23,901 bases of DNA, from positions 1 to 23,901 of the forward strand of contig JAITGL010000026.1 in NCBI GenBank assembly GCA_031280645.1. Reading direction: 5' to 3'. This document shows positions 1 to 7,638 of this stretch, in pieces. Below the pieces are notes generated by a model. That model was not told the origin of the DNA and ran no database searches. It saw only the letters and a list, made by a program, of their open reading frames with translations. A program made the translations under genes and the position numbers. The DNA comes from Tannerellaceae bacterium. Its GTDB lineage: Bacteria; Bacteroidota; Bacteroidia; Bacteroidales; Tannerellaceae. Position 1 is the stretch's first letter. Every line of letters begins with the position of its first letter.

Positions 1-1127
1 GCTAAGCCCACGAACTTCATGTCGAGCTTTTCGGTGAGGAATCCGCGCTTCTCCAGCTTGGGAGTAATGGCCGCTATCCATCCCGAACTCACCGCATGCT
101 GAATGTTGGTTTGTATGCCCTGAACCTGACGGTCGCTTACGAAAAATACGTTCTCAATCTCAAACTCGTCGAAGTACCTTTCCTTGAAGTCGAAGGTTAC
201 CGCCCCGTCTACTTTGCGGAAGCGGTCGTGGTTGCGCCTTATCTTGAGCCCCTCGACGTAGGGCGACTGCATCGTATAATTATTCAGCGAATGTTCGCCG
301 CCAATCATCACCGCCGAATACATCTTAGCCTTGGGGAAGTAATGCTTGTAAAGCAAGCTGCCCTCGCTTACGTTGTGCGACTTAAGACTGTACCAGGCGT
401 CGTAGTAGCTCCCCTGCGCGTCGATAGTAACAATGTTAATGGCGCTGCCCAGGCCGTCGCCTCCAAATTCGGGCGGCACTATACCTTTATAAATCTCTAT
501 CCGCTCGATAAACTGGAGCGGAATATCGTTAATCGAGAACGACCCGTCGGGAGTATTCAAAGCATAGCCGTCGAGATATATCTGCACCCGGTTACCCTCC
601 AGCCCGCGAACGTTCACCTTCGTATCATTGCCGGTATTCCCCGTGCGGCGAATCTTCACCCCCGTTTGATGGTTAATAACCTCGGTAATCGACGTACCCC
701 GCCCGGCCAGCGACTTCCCGTCGATCACCGACACCGGAACCCCCTGCTCCCGCGCGTCCTTAAGCGACTTGCGTTCAAACCGCGCCTCAACCGTAACCGA
801 TCCGAGCTCGGTAACCGCGTCCTCCATACAAACGTCGAGCCTGAGCGGCCGGCCGGCCGGGGCCCTTACGGTTCGCCTTACGGGTTTCATCCCCGTACAC
901 GAAAACTCCAGTACCATATCCCCGGAGGCGGCAAGCCGGAACTCCCCTTCGCCGTCGGTCGACGTCCCGTTAGTCGAGCCCGCCACCCTGATTGCCACCC
1001 CCGCCAGCGGCTGCCCGCTACCGCACTCGACAACCCTGCCCGACAGCGCCTGCCCCCACAAAGCCGCGGGAAGCATGGCCGCCGCAGCAATAAATATCTG
1101 CTTAAATAATAATCCGAATCTGTACAT
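1..1127 (-). CDS. TonB-dependent outer-membrane receptor (5' part, runs off the window)
   Basis: Read on the minus strand from ATG at 1127, the frame stays open to base 1 (375 codons plus two bases), so only the N-terminal part is present. A signal peptide (MYRFGLLFKQIFIAAAAMLP...LWGQ) is followed by a carboxypeptidase-regulatory-like beta-sandwich (about residues 30-100, with the core GQPLAGVAIRVAGSTNGTST and a DGEGEFRL turn). A plug domain follows, with VTVEARFERKSLKDAR, VSVIDGKSLAGRGTSITEV, VNVRGLEGNRVQIYLDG and IERIEIYKGIVPPEFGGDGL, which are the hallmark plug strands. The first barrel strands follow. Family members import nutrients or siderophores across the outer membrane using TonB/ExbBD energy. 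No SusD partner is visible on this side. The substrate cannot be told. It is divergent from the giant gene to its right. Identification as a TonB receptor is firm; the function is only general. Confidence 0.93.
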   Translation of the reverse strand, partial: MYRFGLLFKQIFIAAAAMLPAALWGQALSGRVVECGSGQPLAGVAIRVAGSTNGTSTDGEGEFRLAASGDMVLEFSCTGMKPVRRTVRAPAGRPLRLDVCMEDAVTELGSVTVEARFERKSLKDAREQGVPVSVIDGKSLAGRGTSITEVINHQTGVKIRRTGNTGNDTKVNVRGLEGNRVQIYLDGYALNTPDGSFSINDIPLQFIERIEIYKGIVPPEFGGDGLGSAINIVTIDAQGSYYDAWYSLKSHNVSEGSLLYKHYFPKAKMYSAVMIGGEHSLNNYTMQSPYVEGLKIRRNHDRFRKVDGAVTFDFKERYFDEFEIENVFFVSDRQVQGIQTNIQHAVSSGWIAAITPKLEKRGFLTEKLDMKFVGL

Positions 1128-1148
1128 AATGCCATATTGTTGGGAGCG

Positions 1149-1156
1149 CGAAGATA
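1149..1156 (-). promoter_or_regulatory. possible -7 box for the TonB receptor
   Basis: The minus strand reads TATCTTCG here, one base off the Bacteroidetes -7 consensus TAnnTTTG, 21 bases upstream of the ATG. No clear -33 TTG is seen at normal spacing, so this is a weak call. Confidence 0.3.
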
Positions 1157-1184
1157 TAAGCCCCCTCATACCACGCTTTTACGC

Positions 1185-1216
1185 ATGGCGGAATTTTATT
1201 TTAATATGGCGGAATT
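1185..1216. repeat. two direct copies of ATGGCGGAATT, 21 bp apart
   Basis: ATGGCGGAATT occurs at 1185-1195 and again at 1206-1216, a start-to-start distance of exactly 21 bp (two helical turns). The pair lies about 30-60 bp upstream of the possible -7 box of the TonB receptor gene. That placement suits an activator or repressor binding as a dimer; this is inference. Confidence 0.5.
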
Positions 1217-1322
1217 ACGAGCTAAGCGGCCGTTTTATCCGGCAGCATATAGCGCAATGCCAAAACAAGCGCGGCTCCGGGCAGTAAAACAAATGGTTCT
1301 CCCGGCAAAAAAGCCGTTTCAG

Positions 1323-1603
1323 GTAGCTACGAAAACCATTTGTGTAGCTACGAAAACCGTTCTGGTAGCTACCGAAAGAGTTCCGGTAGCTACCGGAAGA
1401 GTTTGTGTAGCTACGAAAAGAGTTCCGGTAGCTACCGAAAGAGTTCAGGTAGCTACGAAAACCGTTCTGGTAGCTACGAAAAGAGTTCCGGTAGCTACCG
1501 AAAGAGTTCCGGTAGCTACGAAAAGAGTTCCGGTAGCTACCGAAAGAGTTTGTGTAGCTACCAAAAGCGTTTTGGTAGCTACCAAAACAACGTTTTTCAC
1601 GGC
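1323..1603. repeat. 21-bp tandem repeat array 1 (13 units with palindrome GTAGCTAC)
   Basis: GTAGCTAC, its own reverse complement, starts at 1323, 1344, 1365, 1386, 1407, 1428, 1449, 1470, 1491, 1512, 1533, 1554 and 1575, a strict 21-bp period without a slip. The 13 bases between palindromes vary around (C/G)GAAAGAGTTCCG. After the last palindrome comes a distinctive end, CAAAACAACGTTTTTCACGG, also found at both ends of the second array (11676-11920). The left edge (near 1300-1322) is only a weak match to the inverted end. Because 21 is divisible by three and the units lack stops, several frames stay open with 7-residue repeats (VATKRVP/SSGSYRK), but these are a by-product of the period. The array lies 281 bp upstream of the -7 box of the giant gene, counted from the last palindrome. 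Confidence 0.95.
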
Positions 1604-1652
1604 AACGGTTTTGTGTTTCTCTAAAAACCTCCCCCTCCTTCCTGCTTTTTCG

Positions 1653-1679
1653 CCCGGTTTACCCCGGTTGAAAACCGGG
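1653..1679. other. hairpin between array 1 and the giant gene
   Basis: CCCGGTTT (1653-1660) pairs with AAACCGGG (1672-1679) around an 11-base loop. No T-run follows. Nearby, CCTTGGCC (1689-1696) and GGCCAAGG (1762-1769) form a second, long-range inverted repeat. Role unknown. Confidence 0.4.
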
Positions 1680-1862
1680 AATAAACGCCCTTGGCCAAAG
1701 TAATATCAATGGAATTGATAAATGTGCTGATGAATTTTCGATTCGACAAATGCCCCAACGAGCGGCCAAGGATGCGGAATGGAGGCAATGATATTCAATA
1801 TTCGATTCTCATTGCCCTGCGAACTGCCAATAGAGCTCAAGGAATCCTTAAAGATTGAACCA

Positions 1863-1870
1863 TACATTTG
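1863..1870 (+). promoter_or_regulatory. -7 box for leader and first giant T9SS gene
   Basis: TACATTTG matches the Bacteroidetes -7 consensus TAnnTTTG. It lies 38 bases before the leader ATG at 1908; the second copy of the module has TAAATTTG 36 bases before its leader ATG. The conserved placement supports the call, although no TTG is seen at the expected -33 distance here. Confidence 0.5.
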
Positions 1871-1907
1871 CCAAAAAATACTCATAATGTTTAAGCTAAA
1901 AATTCAA

Positions 1908-2015
1908 ATGAAAAATCTGCTTCACTGTTTTGTCCAAACTTTTGATCCTCCGCTGCCTGAATTAAGGTTTTTGGGACGGGAATCGAGCCGGGGTTATACA
2001 ATTCCCCCCCCCTAA
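1908..2015 (+). other. leader ORF (35 codons) ending at the C-tract
   Basis: ATG at 1908 opens a 35-residue reading frame (MKNLLHCFVQTFDPPLPELR...RGYTIPPP) that ends in TAA at 2013-2015, directly after a run of nine C. The last base of that stop is the first base of an ATA codon in the signal-peptide frame of the giant gene. The DNA aligns with the leader of the second copy (12232 onward), including the CAAATGAAAA start context and the G-run/C-run end. With C10 or C7 this frame would fuse to the giant protein. Whether the leader is translated is unknown. Confidence 0.45.
1990..2012 (+). promoter_or_regulatory. G-run/TTATACAATT/C9 dyad at the start of the giant gene
   Basis: GGGG (1990-1993), TTATACAATT, then nine C (2004-2012) form a dyad-like element. 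The second copy has GGGGG, TTGTACAATTA and seven C (12311-12333). The C-run is a homopolymer able to slip in replication, and its length sets whether the upstream leader frame joins the signal-peptide frame. Confidence 0.5.
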
Positions 2016-5000
2016 TACACAAATATCTCGCGCTGACCTTTAGTCTATTAATTTCCCTATTAATCCCTGCTTTTCCTGCAACGGCGCAAACCGATCCTCC
2101 TCCTCCCGACAATATTATAACCGACGCTTGCTTTGGCGTGGCCGAGGCGAGCCCCTGGTCGATTACCGAAGCGTATACTTCGGCGTTGACCGATTGTAAT
2201 GCGTTTAGCTCCGTACTTGTAGGGGATATCGACGGCGATGGTACATCGGAACTGTTTGTATCAAATTGGGGAAATAATGTAAATTCAAATAAAATCTATA
2301 TAATCAACTCCGACGGTACTACCCGCCGTACTATTGACACGCCTGAAAGCGAATTTCATGGTCAACAGGTAAATGCCGTAGGCAGAGTAAAATGGAACGC
2401 TGCGCGCGATACTACGCTCATATTTTACAACGATTCGAGAAATCGCCGGATAAAAGCTTATTCCGCTTACACCGGCGCCTTGGTATGGACTTCCGATTCC
2501 GTATATACGGCTCTCCCGCCGCTTGCGCAGCCGGCGCAACTGGTTGACCCGGCAGTGGCCCTTTCTTTAGCCGACCTCGACGGCGACGGCTATACGGAGA
2601 TAGTATCGGGCAACCGGGTATTTGCCGCCGAAACCGGCAAGCTGCTATGTAAGACTACCGGATACACAGCCCTCGGCATTTGCGACGCCGGAGCTATGCC
2701 GTTCCAGCAAGTGGCTGTGGCCGACGTGCTGAAAGCGGGTTACCAGCAAATCTGTATAGGAATGAATCTTTACCGTGCAAACGGCATCAACTCCAATCGC
2801 AACTTAAATATGCAAGGCAGTATGGCTATTGTTAAGTCATGTTCATACTCTATCCCCGACGGATGTACGCAAGTGGTGGATCTTAATCTCGATGGGAATC
2901 TCGACCTTGTTGTAAGCAAGGTAATCCGACATTCCGTGACTCCAAATCCGAACAATGTGATTAATTTTTATGTATGGTCGCCGAATTTAACAGGGGCGAG
3001 CCAAATTATAGGAACGTACAGCCAAGGCAATATTTACAAAAGGGGAGTACCCTTTATCGGTAATATAGACAAAACGCCTTATCCCGAAATAATATTTGTA
3101 CACGGCCCCGGCGACATAACCAGCGCCGAGTTCGGCAACATAACGGCGGTACGCTATACGGGATCTACTACTTTAAGCGCATTGTGGCATCTTCCTCATG
3201 AAGACTCATCCGGCTCAACAGGTATTACCCTGTTCGACTTCAATCAGGACGGCATAGCCGAACTTGTTTACAGGGATGAACTGCACATGCGCATCATCAA
3301 CGGAAGCCTTGTCAGCCACAAGACGGGAAACGATACAACCGTTGTATACAATTTATCGAGCATTCCCTGCGGCTCCGGCACAGGCATTGAATACCCAACC
3401 GTTGCGGATATCGACAACGACGGCCAGGCCGAGATTATTGTAATCGGGCCTCCGGGAAGTGGGTATTATGGCCCCATCCGCATCTTCAAAGCCGGCGCCG
3501 GCGGCAAATGGGCCCCGGCCCGCAAGGTATGGAACCAGTTTGCATACAACTCGGTTAACGTAAACAAAGACTTAACCATCCCCGCCAAGCCCTACCCGAT
3601 CAACCAAAAGCTGAACGGCCCCGACGGCTTGCCCAACACCTCCGACGACGCGTACCCCTTCAACAGCTTCCTCCAGCAGCAAACGATGCTGAACCAGAAC
3701 GGCAACCAGTTGTGGCTGCTGCCGGATGTGGGGGCAAATTCGCCTTCTGCTAAGTTTACATTGTACCAATACGATCCAACAACCGGCAACGCCACTGTAT
3801 GGTTCCCGGTAAAAAACTTTGGCGACGCCGAGTTCAAGCTGCCGATGAACGTTAGTATATTCACCAAAACCGGTTCGGTGGAAACCTACCGGCAAACTCA
3901 ATCAATCGGCACAGGCTCCATACTCGCCGACGGCGCGAAGACATTTTCAGTTATCCTTACGAACATATCAGGCTGGATATCTTCGCCCGGCGACAGCCTT
4001 ATCTTGTATGTAAACCGAAGTAATACCGCCTATGTGCAAAAGGAATGTGTGTACGGCAACAACCGCTTCGGCGAGAGCTTTGCCAAGATAAAGGTTATGA
4101 TGGACGATACGCAAACGGTGCAGAAGTTCGGCTCGGTAGAGGTCGACGTGCTCGGTAACGACGGTTTCGGCCCCGACCTTATCAACCTCCAGCCGCAGTT
4201 TAGCCTTATTGACTCGGTGATATTGCAGCCGCGCAACGGGAAGCTGGTGGGAGTAGGCTCCAAAGGAAGCTCCAAGCTGGTATACATTAACAGCGGCGCG
4301 TATAATCTTTCCAACAATCCCATCGACTCGTTTAAGTACCGCATCCGCACATATCTCGGCGGCATGACAACCGCCGCCGCCTACATATATATATTAGACG
4401 ACGAGAACGGGGGCACGGGCTGCGCCGGCCAGTCTTACACTATTAGCCCCATAGCCCGTCCGTCGGGCACAAGCTTTGACTGGTACAGCGAAGGCGGAAG
4501 CCTGATAGCAAGCAACTCGGCAACCCGCAGCTTCTCCCCCCTGGCATCGTCGACAAACCTCCTGATAAAGCCAATAAACGTAGGCTCAAGCAACGCGCTC
4601 TGGAACCGCGCCGGCGGCTTTCCAAGGGGCCTCTTCACCGTCCACGCCTCCCCAAGCGGCGAGCGCATGCGCTGGACGGGATACGTTAACCACGACTGGA
4701 ACAACCCCGGCAACTGGGTGGTAATCCGCTCCGCCGGCGAATCGCCCGCAACGTTCATACCCGGCCTCTGTACCGACGTAACCATACCTTCGCCTCTGAA
4801 CGTTAACTACTACCCGGAGCTGATGTACGGGGAGACCTTCGGAAGCGCCCGCTGCCGCAACATAAGCATGCTCGACAGGGCGATGCTCGGGAACCAGGCT
4901 GCGCTGAATTATACCTCCGCCTCGGTGGAGATCAAGCTCAAGCCCTCGGAGAGGGACAGATTCGTAACATGGTCGGCTCCGCTAATGGATATGTATTCCG

Positions 5001-6385
5001 GCGACTATCATTTCCGGAAAGACGGCCAGCCCGCATGGGGCGACGTGTTTATGAACATGTTCAACGTAGTAAATCCCGATTACCCCGGCTCCAATACTCC
5101 GGCAGACTACTTCAACTACCTTACCTCCACCTTTGCCAACCGCAGCAAGCCGCTACCGCTCGGAACCCCTTTCAACCTGAAAGTTACAAGCACAGGCGTA
5201 ACCCGCGACAGCCTCCTCCGCTTCCCGCGGAGCGAAACTAACTACGACGGCGCAACGCTGGGGCGGGCTAGCGCCGGCCGCTTCATCGCCGACGGCTTAG
5301 ACGACGGATATAACAGCTATGTTATGCCCCCGCCCGCCGACTATTTTCCCAATACCGACGTAAATATGATGCAAGTAGTCAACCCCTACATGGCCTACCT
5401 CAGCGTTGTAGACTTCCTGTACGAAAACCCCCACCTTAATTTCGGATATTATATGTGGGACGGCGAAGTAGGGCACGACCTGAGCGCCTTCGTTTACGCC
5501 GGAGGCGGCGACGCTTACAGGATGATTGTATCCGGAGGCGACGAGCTTGATCCATATTCCGATGGATTAATTCCTCCCCTGCAATCCTTCTTTGTAATTA
5601 CCAGTCCCGCCTCCTACTATTACTACATGGCGTCCTACCTGACAACCTCCCGTCCCAAAGACTCCTACAACCTCCGCGCCTCGGTAAAATCCGGCGGAGC
5701 GCTGAAAGTAACCCTCTCGGGAGCCGGCAAAACGGCCCACGCGGCCCTCGTATACGAGCCCGGAACAAGCAACTTCGCAACAGACAAGATCGACATGCCG
5801 GCCGTAACCTACTCAATAGAAGGCCGCTCGCCCCTCTCGCTCTACACGTTCTCCACCGACATGAAGCCCCTCGCGATCAACGCCAGCTCGATGTTCGACA
5901 TACTCCCGGTCGCATTGGGACTAACGGCCAACGACCCCGGCGAGTACGCCCTCAAGTTCGACGGCCTTTACAACCTGGGCTACGATGTAACCCTCGTCGA
6001 CCTCGCCCTCAACAAGCGCGTAGAGCTAAGCCAGTCGATGGATGAATACAAATTCACCCTCGCAAAAGGCTCCGGCCCGACCATCGAGGTCAACAACCGC
6101 TTCAAGCTCCACTTCGCCTACAACGGCAAAGGCATCATCTGGACGCCCGTCGAGCCTACGGCAAAGCCCAGCCTCCTGAAAGCCGCGGCCGAGCGCGGAT
6201 ACATCAACATCTCGTCGAGCTCCGGAACAATCGCCTCCCTGCAAGTGTTCAACGCCTCCGGCCGCGCCGTTTACAGCGAAACATCGGTTGTTGGCGCGGT
6301 AAGAATCCCCGCCGCAAGCGGGCTGCACCTCGTAAAGGCCACAATAGGCGGCGAAACCGCGGTTGAGAAAGTTATAGTGAAATAA
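2015..6385 (+). CDS. giant FG-GAP repeat surface protein with T9SS C-terminal sorting domain (copy 1)
   Basis: A protein of about 1,456 residues, probably secreted to or beyond the cell surface by the type IX system. The first usual start is GTG at 2138, but the same frame upstream encodes a clear signal peptide (HKYLALTFSLLISLLIPAFP then ATAQ), so the true start is earlier. There is no in-frame ATG, GTG or TTG between the stop at 1958 and the signal peptide. I place the start at the ATA at 2015, aligned with ATT in copy 2; a start set by slippage at the C9 tract is the alternative. FG-GAP-type calcium-binding turns follow (DIDGDGTSEL, DLDGDGYTEI, DLNLDGNLDL, DFNQDGIAEL, DIDNDGQAEI), suggesting a beta-propeller. 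Next come the ARKVWNQFAYNSVNVNKDLT motif, a cadherin-like segment (VEVDVLGND), a large region without recognised domains, and a typical T9SS type A tail ending VEKVIVK. Ligand unknown. The paralogue is at 12305-16726. Confidence 0.88.
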   Translation: MHKYLALTFSLLISLLIPAFPATAQTDPPPPDNIITDACFGVAEASPWSITEAYTSALTDCNAFSSVLVGDIDGDGTSELFVSNWGNNVNSNKIYIINSDGTTRRTIDTPESEFHGQQVNAVGRVKWNAARDTTLIFYNDSRNRRIKAYSAYTGALVWTSDSVYTALPPLAQPAQLVDPAVALSLADLDGDGYTEIVSGNRVFAAETGKLLCKTTGYTALGICDAGAMPFQQVAVADVLKAGYQQICIGMNLYRANGINSNRNLNMQGSMAIVKSCSYSIPDGCTQVVDLNLDGNLDLVVSKVIRHSVTPNPNNVINFYVWSPNLTGASQIIGTYSQGNIYKRGVPFIGNIDKTPYPEIIFVHGPGDITSAEFGNITAVRYTGSTTLSALWHLPHEDSSGSTGITLFDFNQDGIAELVYRDELHMRIINGSLVSHKTGNDTTVVYNLSSIPCGSGTGIEYPTVADIDNDGQAEIIVIGPPGSGYYGPIRIFKAGAGGKWAPARKVWNQFAYNSVNVNKDLTIPAKPYPINQKLNGPDGLPNTSDDAYPFNSFLQQQTMLNQNGNQLWLLPDVGANSPSAKFTLYQYDPTTGNATVWFPVKNFGDAEFKLPMNVSIFTKTGSVETYRQTQSIGTGSILADGAKTFSVILTNISGWISSPGDSLILYVNRSNTAYVQKECVYGNNRFGESFAKIKVMMDDTQTVQKFGSVEVDVLGNDGFGPDLINLQPQFSLIDSVILQPRNGKLVGVGSKGSSKLVYINSGAYNLSNNPIDSFKYRIRTYLGGMTTAAAYIYILDDENGGTGCAGQSYTISPIARPSGTSFDWYSEGGSLIASNSATRSFSPLASSTNLLIKPINVGSSNALWNRAGGFPRGLFTVHASPSGERMRWTGYVNHDWNNPGNWVVIRSAGESPATFIPGLCTDVTIPSPLNVNYYPELMYGETFGSARCRNISMLDRAMLGNQAALNYTSASVEIKLKPSERDRFVTWSAPLMDMYSGDYHFRKDGQPAWGDVFMNMFNVVNPDYPGSNTPADYFNYLTSTFANRSKPLPLGTPFNLKVTSTGVTRDSLLRFPRSETNYDGATLGRASAGRFIADGLDDGYNSYVMPPPADYFPNTDVNMMQVVNPYMAYLSVVDFLYENPHLNFGYYMWDGEVGHDLSAFVYAGGGDAYRMIVSGGDELDPYSDGLIPPLQSFFVITSPASYYYYMASYLTTSRPKDSYNLRASVKSGGALKVTLSGAGKTAHAALVYEPGTSNFATDKIDMPAVTYSIEGRSPLSLYTFSTDMKPLAINASSMFDILPVALGLTANDPGEYALKFDGLYNLGYDVTLVDLALNKRVELSQSMDEYKFTLAKGSGPTIEVNNRFKLHFAYNGKGIIWTPVEPTAKPSLLKAAAERGYINISSSSGTIASLQVFNASGRAVYSETSVVGAVRIPAASGLHLVKATIGGETAVEKVIVK

Positions 6386-6430
6386 AAAACGGCGTCATCA
6401 TTTATGAAATTCCATATTCTGTGTGACAAA

Positions 6431-6468
6431 GGCGGCCGGCGCGCATGGCATTTCGCCGGCCGGCCGCC
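6431..6468. other. GC-rich hairpin after giant gene 1
   Basis: GGCGGCCGGCG (6431-6441) pairs with the GCC-rich arm ending at 6468. A matching hairpin follows the second giant gene (16774-16808), with flanking sequence also conserved (TATTCTGTGT before it, CTACTTGCGTCAAA after it). There is no T-run, so it may protect the mRNA 3' end rather than terminate. Confidence 0.6.
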
Positions 6469-6545
6469 AAACTCTTACTATCCTGTTATGAACGCGTTAT
6501 TGAAATAAAAGCTACTTGCGTCAAAGCTACTTATGTGTTAGCAGG

Positions 6546-6591
6546 GGCCGGAGAGGAAATTCAGAAAAGCAGCTCTCCGGCCTATTTTTTT
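6546..6591 (+). terminator. rho-independent terminator of giant gene 1
   Basis: GGCCGGAGAG (6546-6555) pairs with CTCTCCGGCC (6573-6582) and is followed by a T-run (6585-6591). The loop contains CAGAAAAGCAG. It belongs to a three-member family in this window (also 11580-11626 and 16881-16927). Confidence 0.85.
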
Positions 6592-6731
6592 GTTGGAAAA
6601 CGACGGGATACGCCCGGATTTTTCCGAAACCTTCCGGAGCATTTCGGATTTTTTTCGGCGTCTTTCAAATTGCTTTTTCACCGGAATAATGCAGATCTAC
6701 TTCTCCAAGGGCCGGGCAAAATCACACCCGG

Positions 6732-6764
6732 TTTGTAATCTGCATCCGAATTAGTGTATCTTTG
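6732..6764 (+). promoter_or_regulatory. promoter of the glsA-glsB operon
   Basis: TTTG (6732-6735), a 21-base spacer, then TATCTTTG (6757-6764): a full match to the Bacteroidetes housekeeping promoter. It lies 43 bases before the glsA start codon. Confidence 0.75.
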
Positions 6765-6807
6765 CGGGGGACCAAAAGGTATAATCAACATGAATAACTT
6801 GTAGAAT

Positions 6808-7638
6808 ATGAATAAAATTGTTGACATACGGCGGATACTGCGGGAAAAAGCTCCGGGCTTGGCCGGCAAGCTGCCGGCTTTTATCGTTAATTATCTAATC
6901 AAGATTGTTCACGAAGACGAGGTCAACCATGTGTTGGATATCTATCGCGATAAAGACGGTATTGACTTTATGGAAGCTCTGATACAATATTTTGACATCA
7001 GGCTCAACGTTTACGGCGAGCATCGCCTGCCGGCGTCGGGACGCTATGTTTTTGTATCGAATCATCCTCTGGGAGGGCTCGACGGAGTTTGCATTTCGGC
7101 TGTTATCGGGCGGATATACAACGGGCGGATAAGGGTTCCGGTAAACGATATCCTGCTTTTTCTTCCCAACCTCCGATCTATTTTTATCCCCGTTAACAAG
7201 CATGGGCGGCAGGAACGGCAAACGGCTACGATTACCGAGCAGGCTTTTGCGTCGGACAATCATATTCTTACCTTCCCGGCCGGCTTGTGCTCGCGCAAAA
7301 TAGGCGGGACGATTGTTGATCCGGTATGGAAGAAGTCGTTCCTGCAAAAGGCAATCGAACATAAGCGCGACATTGTCCCGATGTTTTTCGACGGCCGCAA
7401 TTCCAACTTTTTCTATGGCTTGGCTAATCTGAGGAAGATGCTTAATATAAAGATAAATGTAGAGATGCTTTACCTTGCCGACGAACTGTTTAAAAGTAAA
7501 CATTCTACTTTCGGATTATACTTCGGCGAGCCTATCCCATGGGATTCGTTCAACAAGAGCCTCTCGCTTGCGGAGTGGACGGAGCAAATCAGGAAAAAGG
7601 CTTATTCTCTTAAAAATGATTCCTATTTAAAGAACTAA
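6808..7638 (+). CDS. glsA: GlsA-like lysolipid O-acyltransferase (PlsC family)
   Basis: A 276-residue acyltransferase of the PlsC/LPLAT superfamily. The catalytic motif is NHPLGGLDG (H86, D92), with five residues between His and Asp instead of the four of classical PlsC, and the substrate motif FPAGLCSRK lies at 156-164. The next gene starts right after its stop codon and encodes a GNAT-type N-acyltransferase. In Bacteroides this pair (GlsB then GlsA) makes glycine lipids: GlsB N-acylates glycine with a 3-hydroxy fatty acid and GlsA adds a second fatty acid to the hydroxyl. The enzymes resemble OlsB/OlsA of ornithine-lipid synthesis, so ornithine lipids remain possible. It should act at the inner face of the cytoplasmic membrane. 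Start chosen at ATG 6808, 43 bases after the promoter. Family firm, substrate inferred from the pairing. Confidence 0.85.
   Translation: MNKIVDIRRILREKAPGLAGKLPAFIVNYLIKIVHEDEVNHVLDIYRDKDGIDFMEALIQYFDIRLNVYGEHRLPASGRYVFVSNHPLGGLDGVCISAVIGRIYNGRIRVPVNDILLFLPNLRSIFIPVNKHGRQERQTATITEQAFASDNHILTFPAGLCSRKIGGTIVDPVWKKSFLQKAIEHKRDIVPMFFDGRNSNFFYGLANLRKMLNIKINVEMLYLADELFKSKHSTFGLYFGEPIPWDSFNKSLSLAEWTEQIRKKAYSLKNDSYLKN

Noticed and set aside
96..1109. Plus-strand 337-codon ORF
   Set aside because: It is the shadow of the TonB receptor on the other strand, which has a full signal peptide and domain match.
1137..1703. Open frames across array 1 encoding 7-residue repeats (VATKRVP, SSGSYRK)
   Set aside because: A 21-bp period without stops opens frames automatically. 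Array 2 is open on both strands, there is no promoter or signal peptide, and conservation follows the DNA palindrome rather than one protein frame.
1779..1907. Upstream extension of the leader ORF to an ATG at 1779
   Set aside because: It would cross the promoter at 1863-1870, and the second copy has no such extension.
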